A stretch of 64,000 nucleotides of DNA, taken from contig JANBVO010000001.1 in the NCBI GenBank assembly GCA_030052745.1, positions 1,116,001-1,180,000 on the forward strand, written 5' to 3'. The translations under genes and the position numbers were made by a program. The notes beneath the pieces are model-generated. The model did no database searches. It saw nothing but the letters and a program-made list of their open reading frames with translations, and was not told the DNA's origin. Numbering within the stretch: position 1 is the stretch's first letter; every line of letters starts with the position of its first letter. Shown piece after piece: positions 43,191 to 53,889 of this stretch. This stretch comes from Pleurostoma richardsiae (taxonomy: Eukaryota > Ascomycota > Sordariomycetes > Calosphaeriales > Pleurostomataceae).

Positions 43191-46100
43191 GGCGACCGAC
43201 GCAATTGGCTGGAGCTGGAGCTGAAGCTGAAGCTGGTGAAGTGACTGGGTCGGTTTGGCAGCAGGTTTGGAGTTGGGAAGCAGAAGAGAAAGGTGGAAGA
43301 ATGGAGGGCCGCGGCTGTCTTTTTGTGGTAGCGCGGCTTCGGCGGGGTGATGATGCTAGTGGGGTTATTTTTTCCTGGCCTTGTTGGAGCTCTGCGTCAG
43401 AGCTTTGGTCCGCCGCCGCAAAGAGACATGGATGGATGGAGCTCGCCCGCCCGAGCTAGCAAACGCACCTTATCCAGCCGCCCGGATGCCCTCCGTCCAA
43501 CGCACTATCAACGCACTACTTCGTCTCGTAGCTCAAGGTACTCAGGGACAACCTTGGCAGCACGGCCTCACACGGCCGAGATGCACAAAGAGGAGGGAAA
43601 ATAGGCAGACAGAGAGACAGACAGACAGCCAATAGAGGGCACTTGGAAGGGGCAGCGATGTACTCGCAGCGATGGTGTGACGACAGGCAAAGAAGAGCTG
43701 CGAAAGTCGGAGGAAAAGAGAGAGGCAGGCGAGAGGAGGGAGGAGATGACGGAGGGATGGCGAGCCTTTTGAATGCCTATGCTGCACTGCAACAGAATGA
43801 GGGGATTATTTCCCCCCCGGCCGGAACGAAGCCGCAAGTGATTGACATCCGGGTTGTCTTAGAGCTCCCCGGTCGCCAAGTCGTCGCGCAGTACGCGCAG
43901 TGGCAGTGTGCTCTTTGTACTCGCCTTACTTTTTCGGTTCACATGTACCCCGGTTGAGCAAGGCACGGCACGCCCGCCCTGCAACAGCTTGAGCTCCCGC
44001 GGGCACCCCATCCTGCCATCCTCCTCGACAGCCGGGTGTACGCTGAACCTCCGTACCTCCGTACCTTGTCATCACATCCAGTGGACGAGGGGAGCAAATC
44101 ACAGGCGGGCAAGTCAGACAGCATCAGCAGCGGTTTGACGCGGCAAAACGCAGATTGGCTTGCTGCACCGCCAGCTTCAACGCTCTCGTTCTCGGATGAG
44201 CATCAGCGTCCTCTAATTTGCTGCTGTTTCTCACTCCTCGCTGCCAAGTGTTTCCGTCAGATGTCGGCTGTTACGACCGTGATGATCCTTTGCTACGGAG
44301 GTTTCTTGGCTGTGGGACGCGACAGCCCGGACAGGGTCCAGCTGGTGGAGATGTTGCTACTGCACATCGCATTCTGGGAGACACCGCAGATTCCCATCTA
44401 ACTTAGCCTAGCCGTGCGAGCGTTGGCACTGTTTCCAACCCCCAAACCTCCCAAACCTGGCAGACGCTTGCGGAAACACAATCCGTTCGATAACTACACG
44501 CGTACGTCTCGGAAATCGAGACCACGACGTCTCGGCAACCGAGATGCTGGATATGCTGTATAGGGGAGAGAGATTGCACTTCTCTTAAGATTTTCGGTAC
44601 AATATCAGCCAACCAGATCCAGTTGATACGAAGCCCCCTACTGTAGGGAGCACATCCATGCACCAATTCTGCGACGGCTTTTACTAACTACTGTACGTTA
44701 GCCGTGGTGGTGGCCCCGCAAACCTATCAGAATACCCTCTCCGGAGGCCAATCTGTGCCCGGAGTACACAGCTCTTCCTCCAGGAGCTGCAGCTGGAGAT
44801 GGTGTCACAGCCGGCTGGCTCGCCGCTTTGCTCCTTTCTGTTTTCGTGAAGCCGAGGATATCGGCTACTCCAGGCTATACAGATTCCGGGGGGATTCGAG
44901 ATCAACGGCCGTCCGTCGCCGTCTCGGCACAAAAGACGACGAGACGTGTTCCTGGCATAGCCGAGACGGCGACGGACCATTTTCGGGCGATATGTACTGT
45001 ACCTGTGTCGCGGGGAAGGCGGTCTGCCTTTTCCCTTATCGTCGTGCGAATCTTAGTCTCAGATCGATGACGATGTACAGATCCGTCAATCTGTGCCCAG
45101 GTCAGCCCTGGATAGCTATTAGACGCCTCCCAATTGGCATCTGCTAGCCTATCCACGTTCGCAATGCGGCATTATTCGCGCAACTTGGGTAATGGCAATT
45201 GCTACTATGTTGAGCGATTTCGAGACCATTGGGCGGTTTGACTCCTTGCTCCCCCACGAAATCCTCAATTGGCAGCATCGACGTGATGACCAGACAAACT
45301 TTTTCTCTTGGTCTCGAGAGCGAACGCTCCGACGTCGGCTACTAGGACAGTCACACCGTAAGGCTGAGAGCCAGCATGCGGCTACACTAATTCAGGTGGT
45401 TATGCAGGCATAGGCAGTTTGAAAATTTTCATACTTCTTCTTTACCACATGCACGCGCCAAGGGGAGCGTTCGCAAAGCAAGGTACGGCGCAGTGTCGGA
45501 GGTTTAGTCCGGGAGTTCGGGATTGCATCCCAAACACCAACCGTGATGGGGGGCTTGGCCCGGCTTCTGCAATACATACATCCATAATATGGGTAGAATT
45601 CTCCTCATCTGAGTCATCTCTTGCCCTCTTGAAGTGACCAGCCTCGAATTTCCATTATTCACTCCCTACTGGAGATGAGATCGATCCAACTTAGCGGCAT
45701 CATGGCCTGAGACTGGAGGGTCCCTTGAGCAGCCTGCCGCCTGAGGCAAACGTCCGCCGCGCAAGAGTCGAGTGCCATGAGGGAAAATAGCCCTCGGCAC
45801 CAGCACAGGAGACTTCATGGGCATTATGAGTCAGTTCCGACAGTGTTTATGGATAGTAACACCGTGGGTCAATCGAACACGATATCTTTGAGCCGCATCA
45901 CGACATAACGCACAATGAATCCCTTTTGGTCAGACGGCCGGTCATCGGGCAGCACGCCGTCGCTGCGCCGACGAAAGGTGTCTTCCACGTTACATACATG
46001 TCATTGTGAAGGAGATATTGATGTGATGTACTCAGTCCCATTTAACAGACCCCAGGACAGCCCAAGCTTCCGGCTTAGGACTCCAGATCTAACAAACTTG

Positions 46101-46271
46101 TGGAAAGCTCTTCCTGAAACGAGCCAGTGATGGTACACACCCAGCAATCGATACTACTCACAACCCAGCCCAGCAACAAAGTCCCCCACCCAATTCCACC
46201 ATACGACCAGTCCCCTGTTCGCACTCCCCAACATCTACCAACTTCGCCAAGTGCACCGACCCTGGTGGCAC
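43191..46271. other. 3.1-kb region without a recognised gene
   Basis: Upstream region of pyruvate carboxylase and downstream region of MPC1. Near 43207-43240 there is a run of GCTGGA/GCTGAA hexamers, and near 43604-43632 a CAGA run; both would be in the pyruvate carboxylase leader or promoter. The stretch 43640-43900 is purine-rich on the plus strand (CT-rich in the gene's sense), typical of a strong fungal promoter. From 44400 to 45300 several GTCTCG/CGAGAC inverted motifs occur, with one perfect long hairpin listed separately. No credible coding sequence is seen. Confidence 0.45.
44911..44977. repeat. Perfect 18-bp inverted repeat with 31-base loop
   Basis: Arms 44911-44928 and 44960-44977 are exact reverse complements (arm begins GTCCGTCGCCGTCTCGGC). 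The loop is 31 bases. The same GTCTCGG core occurs twice more near 44505-44545. It could be a remnant of a small inverted-repeat element or a transcript hairpin; no coding context. Confidence 0.9.
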
Positions 46272-47106
46272 TTATTTGCTCACAGCCTGCTTGACCTTGG
46301 CCTCCGCCTGCTGCGCCTTCTCCTTGGCCGCGTCGACGGCAGCCTGCACGCCGCCCTGCTGAGCCAGCATGCTCTCCTTGCCGCCCCAGTTGTGGTAGTT
46401 GAGGTAGCGGTAGCCCTGCGTCAGCTGGGCGCCCTCGTTGACGAAGTGGCACAGGAACAGCAGGTAGTTCTTGGGCGTGACGGCCAGGGCGTAGCGCATG
46501 AAGGTCGCGGAGTAGATGCACAGAGCGAAGGTCATGGTCCCGGAGATCCTGTTGCGGGTGGCACAATGGAGTCAGCCAAGATGTCCGACCGAACGGGAGG
46601 GAGCGTATACTGCGTGGGGGGGATATGGGATAGGGAGACAGCTCAGAGTTGTGACAAAAGGGAAAGAAGGACGGGATGACGTACATCTCAGGGCTCTTCT
46701 GCGTGTCCATCACCGCCGCGACGGGGATGCCAAAGTTGGAGACTGGACCCCAGAAATCTGCGCGGAGAGATGGTTAGCTAGGAGCACCCATCGTCAAGAT
46801 GAAGTCCGTCATCATGATAGCACGGTCGAAGAACATCTCAAAACCGCAGCAAGCATGGCCGGTTGAGGGTCTCAGGCTGCCAATCAGCAGGTTCTCTATC
46901 CATGCTCGTCTCTCGTGGACATCGTCGTCGCCCAGCGCGATATATGAGTCGCATTTCAAATCCCCCCATCGGATTTAACAGGGAAAGGTCCGATGACGGC
47001 ATCTCTCGAGATGATGGGAAACTGGGTACGTACGCGTTGAGCAGATGTAGTCCGACACCGGGTTTGACCGGATCTTCGCGTTGATCGCTTTAACAAAGGC
47101 AGCCAT
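46272..47106 (-). CDS. MPC1: Mitochondrial pyruvate carrier subunit 1
   Basis: Inner mitochondrial membrane subunit of the heterodimeric pyruvate carrier. Three exons (47034-47106, 46685-46757, 46272-46548) total 423 nt, 140 residues, frame closed. The sequence carries the MPC1 core: [72 protein letters not shown], with three short membrane segments and a charged Ala/Gln/Lys-rich C-terminal tail that is longer than in yeast. The first residues ([15 protein letters not shown]) are amphipathic, as in the family. It lies 3.1 kb upstream (in transcription sense) of the pyruvate carboxylase gene, both on the minus strand. Confidence 0.96.
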
Positions 47107-47567
47107 TTTGACGGTGATCTTGCGCAGTCAATTGGCGGTGATTTGTTGTGCGTTGAAGGTATGTCGACGTTGGAGCTCCGAACGAAATTTGGGGCTGCGA
47201 ATGCGGGCGACGGACTTGGCGGGTCGCGGATCCTCCGTGCCTTTCGGACCTCCCCTGCAGGAGTCACGTGCTCCGCTCCAATGACGAAGATGTATTAACA
47301 ACAGCTGTACCCTTGTATGTAAGGTGTCACGAACAGCGCTGTTCTACTTGCATTCAAATATCACGCATTTTAGATGAATGTCACAGCCGGTACGATTGTG
47401 GTAAAGAGGTGCTGCATTCTCCAGCGGCATTCCTGAAGCCTAGGCCTATGCTAGAATACAACAAGGCTTCTCTTCCCAGTTCTCAATTTTGTCAAACCAG
47501 AACGCCAGAACCGCCCCATGCCACTCAGGCCAGAGAATAGACGTGAAATGTATAACCATCAATGCAA
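47107..47567. other. Intergenic spacer
   Basis: About 460 bases between MPC1 and SmB: the MPC1 promoter and SmB 3' UTR. No gene recognised. Confidence 0.55.
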
Positions 47568-48533
47568 TCATCTCCGAGGCGGAGGGTTGAAGCCTGCAGG
47601 AGGCGCTCCTCCGGGAGGGAATCCAGGGGGTGGGAATTGACCAGGAGGAAACCCAGCAGGAGGGAATGCGCCAGGGAAGCCAGGAGGGGGGCCACCAGCT
47701 GCTGTATGATTATTAGTATGCCAGCTTGTCGACGAAGGGCGAGAATACTTACGTCCTCCCCGGCCAAAGCCAGGCGCGCCAGGGAACGGAGGAAATGCTG
47801 GTGGCACGGCGCCAGCTCCAACACCAGCAGCAGGGCCCTAGATATAAGGTCAGAACGGAGACACGAGCTAGAAAGACATGCAAAGAGTGAGGGACATGCG
47901 TACAGCAAGAGCTGATATGGGAGGAGGTGCGCCACGGCCAGCCGGCCGAGCAACGCCAGGACCAGCGGTCAGGGTCGTCGGGATGCCTCCAGGAGCCGTC
48001 TTCCCAAGGCGAGCGCTTGGATCAGCTGGAGGAGGCGATTCTACCGAAAGCGAAACGACCTGTGCTCCTCGAACGATTGTCAAGCCCAGGGTCCGCTTCT
48101 CCTCCTGCTCGACTGTCTGCGTCGTTGAACCGGGGGCGCCCGTCTTCTGCTGCTTCCGCTTGATGCGCCGGAACTCCTCGGTATCGGCCAGAACGAGATT
48201 CATATGCTATAGCGCCGTGTTAGGCCATATCAACTCCATATGTAGTGAGGGTGGGAACGCCCGCGCACCTTGTCGAAAGCAAGCATTTGTCCGGTCATCT
48301 GGCGGCCATCGGTCAAGGTTACCCGCATCCGGTAGTTGATCTGCCCAAGATTCGATCAGCGCTGGTCTCTCGTATAAAAATCTTGTCGTAGATAGAGAGG
48401 AGAAAGGGATACGGGTTCGGAACGTACGTAACCGGCCTAGAGATTGCATATGTTAGCCTGACGATGTCAACGTTGAAGCGTGGAATAGTACGGTGTGGGG
48501 AGCACTCACCATCTTTCCCTGCTTGTTCGCCAT
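47568..48533 (-). CDS. Small nuclear ribonucleoprotein SmB
   Basis: Core Sm-ring protein (SmB/B') of spliceosomal snRNPs. Six exons: 48510-48533, 48428-48436, 48269-48340, 47904-48206, 47753-47837 and 47568 to 47698 or 47701 (two CAG acceptors in tandem, giving 207 or 208 residues). The Sm1 motif is [37 protein letters not shown] and Sm2 is RTLGLTIVRGAQVVSLSVE. The tail is proline/glycine-rich (PPPGFPGAFPP, GFPPGGAPPAGF), as in SmB orthologues. Exon 2 is only nine nucleotides, encoding Ala-Gly-Tyr between MANKQGKM and INYRM. Divergent from the uL5 gene, sharing a 430-base promoter. Confidence 0.95.
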
Positions 48534-48964
48534 GACTGCGGTAAGATGCTACTTGAAGTAGCTTCTCCCAATGTTTCAAAAATTGGTTATTGGTACCGAA
48601 GTCAGAGTGACTTCGTTGCCGCGGTCTCAGGAGCTTCTCTCAAAGCTACACGCGAGTCCAGCGAGGGATGTTGATAGCCTGGCAATAGCTCGGAAAATTT
48701 AACGAGCGACGCGGCTGAGAGATTGGAAGGCTGCGACTGCGTGGCGGTGCTATGAAGATGGAGCTCGGGCCACTTGTGGCTCAAACTTACTAGCACAATC
48801 AATGCTAGCGTCTCGTCGCCCACCACTCAAATGCTAGGGCATTTTTAACCGCACACACTTTTTTTCTCCTCTTGCTGGAAGCGAAAACTACTGCCACTTC
48901 AACCCATCACCAGGACGGACCATCTTCTCAACCTCAGTCGTCGTCACTAACAACCACAGCCATC
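48534..48964. promoter_or_regulatory. Bidirectional promoter of SmB and ribosomal protein uL5
   Basis: A 431-base head-to-head spacer between two constitutive genes. A pyrimidine-rich stretch with TTTTTTTCTCCTCTT occurs near 48859-48873, about 95 bases before the uL5 start, as often found in fungal ribosomal-protein promoters. No specific binding site is assigned. Confidence 0.55.
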
Positions 48965-49618
48965 ATGGTGAGAAACGCTGCAGAAAATGCTTCTCTGTTT
49001 TCAATTGCTGACTGGATCCTGCACAGTCTGAGAAGGCCCAGAACCCCATGCGGGAACTCCGCATCCAGAAGCTCGTCCTGAACATCTCGGTCGGCGAGTC
49101 CGGTGACAGACTGACCCGTGCCGCGAAGGTGCTGGAGCAGCTGAGCGGTCAGACGCCTGTCTACAGTATGTCGCAGCCGATTCCCCGCGACTTTCGCAAA
49201 TCAATTCTTGCGCAAGGCGTTGACATGTTATCTCCTCCCAGGCAAGGCCCGCTACACCGTCCGTACCTTCGGTATCCGCCGTAACGAGAAGATCGCGGTG
49301 CACGTCACCGTCCGCGGCCCCAAGGCCGAGGAGATCCTCGAGCGTGGCCTCAAGGTCAAGGAGTACGAGCTGCGCAAGCGCAACTTCAGCGAGACCGGCA
49401 ACTTCGGCTTCGGCATCAGCGAGCACATCGACCTGGGCATCAAGTACGACCCGGCGATCGGTATCTACGGCATGGACTTCTACTGCTGCATGACCCGCCC
49501 TGGTGAGCGCGTTGCCACCCGCCGCCGAGCCAAGGGCAAGATCGGCTCCAGCCACAAGATCAACCGCGACGAGACTGTCAAGTGGTTCAAGCAGCGCTTC
49601 GATGGCATTGTCCGGTAA
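48965..49618 (+). CDS. RPL11: 60S ribosomal protein uL5 (L11)
   Basis: Large-subunit ribosomal protein that binds 5S rRNA. Three coding exons: 48965-48967 (the ATG alone), 49027-49165 and 49242-49618, giving 172 residues, the expected length. The sequence is highly conserved: [96 protein letters not shown] and [15 protein letters not shown]. The intron immediately after the ATG (48968-49026) starts GTGAGA and ends CACAG. Codon use is strongly biased to C-ending codons, as in highly expressed genes. Confidence 0.97.
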
Positions 49619-50954
49619 ATCTCCATTTTCTAGACGACGAAACGGTGTTAATGATGGAGTCTGAAAACATTTTTTTCTTTGGCATGGGTCTGGGAGTGTG
49701 GATTCCGGTTCTTGGAAGGGATTTCCCCCATCGTGTATATCCTGCATGATTGACGAGTTTATCTCGTCACTCAAGCTCGACTTGAATTCATCAGTCGAGC
49801 TGCGGCCTCAGAGTCCGACCGGCGTCATGCCGGCTTTCCACCTCCAATTCACATCTGTGAATGCTGTTGTCTAGATGGGATACCGCTACACCATGCATGT
49901 GCTTGTTACCCTTCGTTGCCTTGGGATGTTCTCGTTGCCCTCTTGACTTGATCTATTCCACGATTTGTCGTCTGATATCGGTCATGCGCCAGTCCGACGG
50001 GTACGCATCGTCTTTGGCTGTATCGTGCGCACCAGCCTTGTGCTTGCGTGATGCTGAGGCTCTCACTGGGGATCATTGGAGGGGTGCCGGACTAGGCAAC
50101 TCCCGGGTAGAAGTGCTATGTCTTCGATGCAGCGGGCCGTATGGGGCGGCTAGGGCGAGCCTGACCACGTTGCAAGGAGTTAGTTCCCCGGGATTGGCCT
50201 AGAAGCCTTGAAGAGCGGATACTACGTTTAGCAGAAGGTCGACGGGCAATAACCGAGCCCGACTCCCCGCGGAATCAACCTGATAGCCGATTTTGACTCC
50301 TGCATTAGCGACAGGCCAAAGCACCAAGACTGGGAGCTACTCGAACGGATAAGTATGTTCTCGCCAACGAAAACGTTCAGGAAACGTAAGGTAAGTGTTT
50401 AGTGTCGAGGCTTTGAAGTGGACCGCTCATGGAGTACATTCCTGGGGCCACGACGATAGTCCATGACAACTTGCCTACTGTTTCCGGCCGATGTGACGAT
50501 ACTTTCGCGATAGGCGATGGCCTAGACGAGTCTCCACAACCATTCTTCCTCAGGGACCTTCACATGTCAACCTGACCCCAGCAATGCCGCGGCGGAGCAG
50601 ACTAGTTACTGAGTGCTAACTATGTCAGCAGGCGCAGAATATTGAATTGTTATGGGTAATGTCAAGTCTATAACAGTCTTATGACTATCTTATCATAATT
50701 AGTCTCAATGACTTCGTCATAGACGTTTTCTGTCCGTTCTACTAGTCCCAAGTGTCTGCATGTCTGTCCCATATGTCCAATCTACCTGTATACTTTATTT
50801 AACCTAGCCGAAAAAGAAATGTCTGGGGTGTGGAAGACGGTGAGAGGGAAGCACGCTGGCCAAAAGAATGAGTCCCCACTGATAGACCCCTGTAGTCCTA
50901 TCCTTCCAAGAACGAACGTAATAGAAAATAGAGATGGTGGAGACGCCGGCCGGT
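49619..50954. other. 1.3-kb convergent intergenic region
   Basis: Between uL5 (plus) and the GT2 gene (minus). It contains the two 3' UTRs; the middle (50200-50650) shows no recognised gene, tRNA or transposon. Confidence 0.5.
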
Positions 50955-53366
50955 CTAGAAGCTGCAGACCATGAACCGGTGCGAGACATACCCGTTGTAC
51001 AGGTTGAGCACGATGAGCGGGATGGTGTTGTACCACTTGAGCCCCTTCGCGATGCGGAACGACACGGCGGCGACCATGCCGAAGAAGACGAGCAGGGTCC
51101 AGCCGATGCAGAGCAGGCGCATGTTGCGGTACTTGTTGCTCTTGTGGGCCTTGGCGTCGCCGGAGGCCGCCCACAGCAACTCGATGTTGAAGATACGGTC
51201 CTTTATGGCCGTGAGGTACGCGTACGACTGGATCACCATGATGTGCTGCACGTTCATGCCGTACTTGGCCTTGGCCCAAAACCGGAACACGACGATGCCG
51301 TAGACGATGGATGGGATGGCGAAGGCCAGGTTGTAGTACTTGAACCACTCTGGACGGAAGAAGAGGAGGAAGATGCCCGGGATAGGCGAGATGAAGATGC
51401 TCAGGGAGACCGCAGAGTAGTAGAAGAAGCCTGATTGATACCGTCAGTCCTGGATTTAGATTGGGTCGTCAGGAAGGGTCTATGGAGGATGTGTATACAT
51501 ACCGCATAGGTAGCAGATCTTCTGGATGAGGCTAAGGTTTGACTTCCAGAAGTGTGGGTTCGTGAGCAGGGTAGTGCTCCCTCTGGCCCATCGCATCTGC
51601 TGCGAGAAGAAGGACCGCGGCGTGGGCGGGCAGACGCCCGTGGCCAGGCACAGCGGGACGTACTTGACCTTCCAGCCGCGGTCAACGCAGCCGAACCCGG
51701 TGTGTACGTCCTCCGAGAAGCCAATGTCCGCCGTGCCACCGACCTCGACGAGCGACTCGCGCCGGTACATGGCGTTGCTGCCGACGCAGATGGACGCCCC
51801 CCAGCGGTTGCGGTTGACCTGCACGACGCGGTAGAACAGTTCCTGCGTGGCCCCGGCGCCCTGTTCCGTCCACGTCTGGTTCTCGCTGACGCGGAAAAAC
51901 TGCGGCGTTTGAACGATGGCCGTCTTGGGGTCCGCGAGGTGCTCGACAATCAGCTCCTTGAGAAAGTCGTGGCGGGGACAGAAGTCCGCGTCGAAGATGA
52001 CGAAGAAGTCACCGTTGGTACGGCTGAAAGCCCACCGCAAGTTGCCCGCCTTCTTGAGGCGCGGCCGGTCCCCGCGGACGATGTAATTGAAGCCGAAACG
52101 GTCGGAGAGTGCCTTGACCTCGTCTTGGGCGCCGTCGTCGAGAACCCAAACCTTAAGCTTGGAGGCCGGGTACTCGAGCTTGATGATGTGGCTCCAGGTG
52201 TTCTCCAGGATTTCCACGACCTCCATGCAAACGGGAAGGTAGATGTCGATGGACGGGCACGTCTCCTCGTGGATGGGGTGGTTGGCTTTGTGCTCCTGGT
52301 GCTCGACAAAGTTCCAGTCCTTGCCGACGAGCCCGACAAAGTAGGATATGAGGAGGTAGATGTTCACAAAGGCGACAAAAACACCGTACCACGAGAAAAT
52401 GGGCGAGCAGACAGCGAACAGCCACATGCCGGCCGAGAGGGAGAGGAAGGAAACAACCCCGAAGAAATAGAGCGGGATGCGGTTGGTGTGAAGGTAGCTG
52501 TATTTCTCCTGATCCGTGGGACAGGTGGGCAGAACGAGAGGGGCTTCCTCGATGGGATCGTAGGTCTCACGGTACCAAAGGTAGCACCGTCTAAAGAATC
52601 CGGGTTTCTCTGCGGGAGCTTCTGCCTGGGAAGACTCTATCGCTTCTTCCGGGCGCTTCTCCGGGTCGATGGCCGGCCCTGCCGCTGGCCCTGCCTCGAT
52701 GTCATCTGCAAATGGATCCTTGGGTTTCTCAGAGATGAAGTTTGCCAGTGCCGAAGGAGCAGCGACCTAGCGAGTTGTTAGGGCCAGAATGAAAAGAGAC
52801 AAGGGGCTGCACTCACAATCTCATCAGGGTGAATTATATGCGGGTGCATATGATTCAACTTGGTATCGGGGACATCATCCTCCGTTACAGGGGCCACAGG
52901 GACCACAGGCTCATCATGAGGACTCTGATACCACTATTCAGTAGGGCATCTTTTTTGAGGCATCTACCATGAGAACGCTTACCCTCTGGCTTTCCCCACT
53001 CGAGCTTCGTGACTCCGAACGTTGCGAGACAGTATACCGCCGGTCCTCAAAAGGATCCCTGAATACACCTGCGCTAGCAACGGACAGTGACTGCGACGGC
53101 CGCCTCGGACGGCTAGACAAGCTGGATCTTCGTGACCCTGATGCTTGTGAAGCTGGGTATCGTCGATCCTCAAAGGGATCCCTTCCCCCTGCCGTGCTGG
53201 CAATGGAGTGCGACCGCGGTGGCCGCGGCACCTGGCTGGACAAGCCGGCGGCAATGTATGACGACTGCGAGGGCCGTCGTCCCTCTGATGTTGACCCAGA
53301 CCGCCGCCGCGTGTAAGCCACGGGTGGGCTGGTGGGTGACTGCGATGGATGGGATGAGCGCCGCAT
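50955..53366 (-). CDS. Cellulose-synthase-like GT2 processive glycosyltransferase
   Basis: Multi-span plasma-membrane synthase that should polymerise a beta-linked glycan from a UDP-sugar. Four exons (52983-53366, 52817-52933, 51503-52766, 50955-51430) give 746 residues, frame closed. A 240-residue cytosolic N-terminus is Ser/Arg/Pro-rich and has two copies of RDPFEDRRY. Membrane segments precede the catalytic domain, which shows all processive GT2 signs: WVLDDGAQDEV, the DxD FDADFCPRHDF, the TED-like GFSEDVHTG and QQMRWARG (QxxRW). Four or five membrane segments follow. It resembles BcsA and the fungal cellulose-synthase-like proteins, one of which (Aspergillus fumigatus Tft1) makes mixed-linkage glucan. 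The product here is inferred, not known. GH12 and UDP-glucose dehydrogenase genes lie beside it. Confidence 0.92.
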
Positions 53367-53889
53367 AGTGTTCACTATTCACTGTGATTCTGTAGAAGAG
53401 AGAACAAGTGCTTTGTTACAGACATTCGATAGCCAGGGGAACAAGAGGCTGGAATCCTGCCCCTTATGATTCTAGACGACAGGCTAGGCAAAGCATACGA
53501 AAGCATCGCATACGACGTGGCGGACACAATGGTGTCGCAAACGTTAGTATGACGGTTTGTGGACCCAACGCCTCAGTGTTCACCGCTACCAGATAGAGAA
53601 AGCAAGATGGGCGTTCTAGAATCTAGAGTTACCCTTTGTCAAGCGTTTACAGCATGTCACACCCACGATCCGTGACGAAGGTGGCTAGGCCACGGATCAA
53701 AGTCTAAAAGCAGGAGACGGTCTCCCGCGGAATATCGACCTCGAGCCCCGGGATGCATCCGTTGTGGGGATACGGAGGGTGATCAGCACGGAATTGATAT
53801 CATGGTCGCCGGAGAAGGAAACATTCGTACATGAATTTGTATTTCGGGCTTTACCCGTATGCAGACATCTCTAGATACACAAGCGGCGA
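53367..53889. other. Short intergenic spacer between GT2 and GH12
   Basis: About 520 bases, GT2 promoter plus GH12 3' UTR, with no gene recognised. The two genes are co-directional on the minus strand. Confidence 0.55.

Noticed and set aside
43200-43640. GCTGGA/GCTGAA and CAGA runs near the pyruvate carboxylase start as coding repeats
   Set aside because: They lie upstream of the well-supported ATG at 43190 and are more simply promoter or leader microsatellites.
45490-45560. A GTTCGGGATTGCATCCCAAAC stretch resembling a tRNA T-arm
   Set aside because: No matching acceptor stem, anticodon arm or D-arm could be drawn around it.
51552-52781. 409-codon open frame on the plus strand opposite the GT2 gene
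   Set aside because: Same cause: mirror of GC-rich coding sequence on the minus strand.
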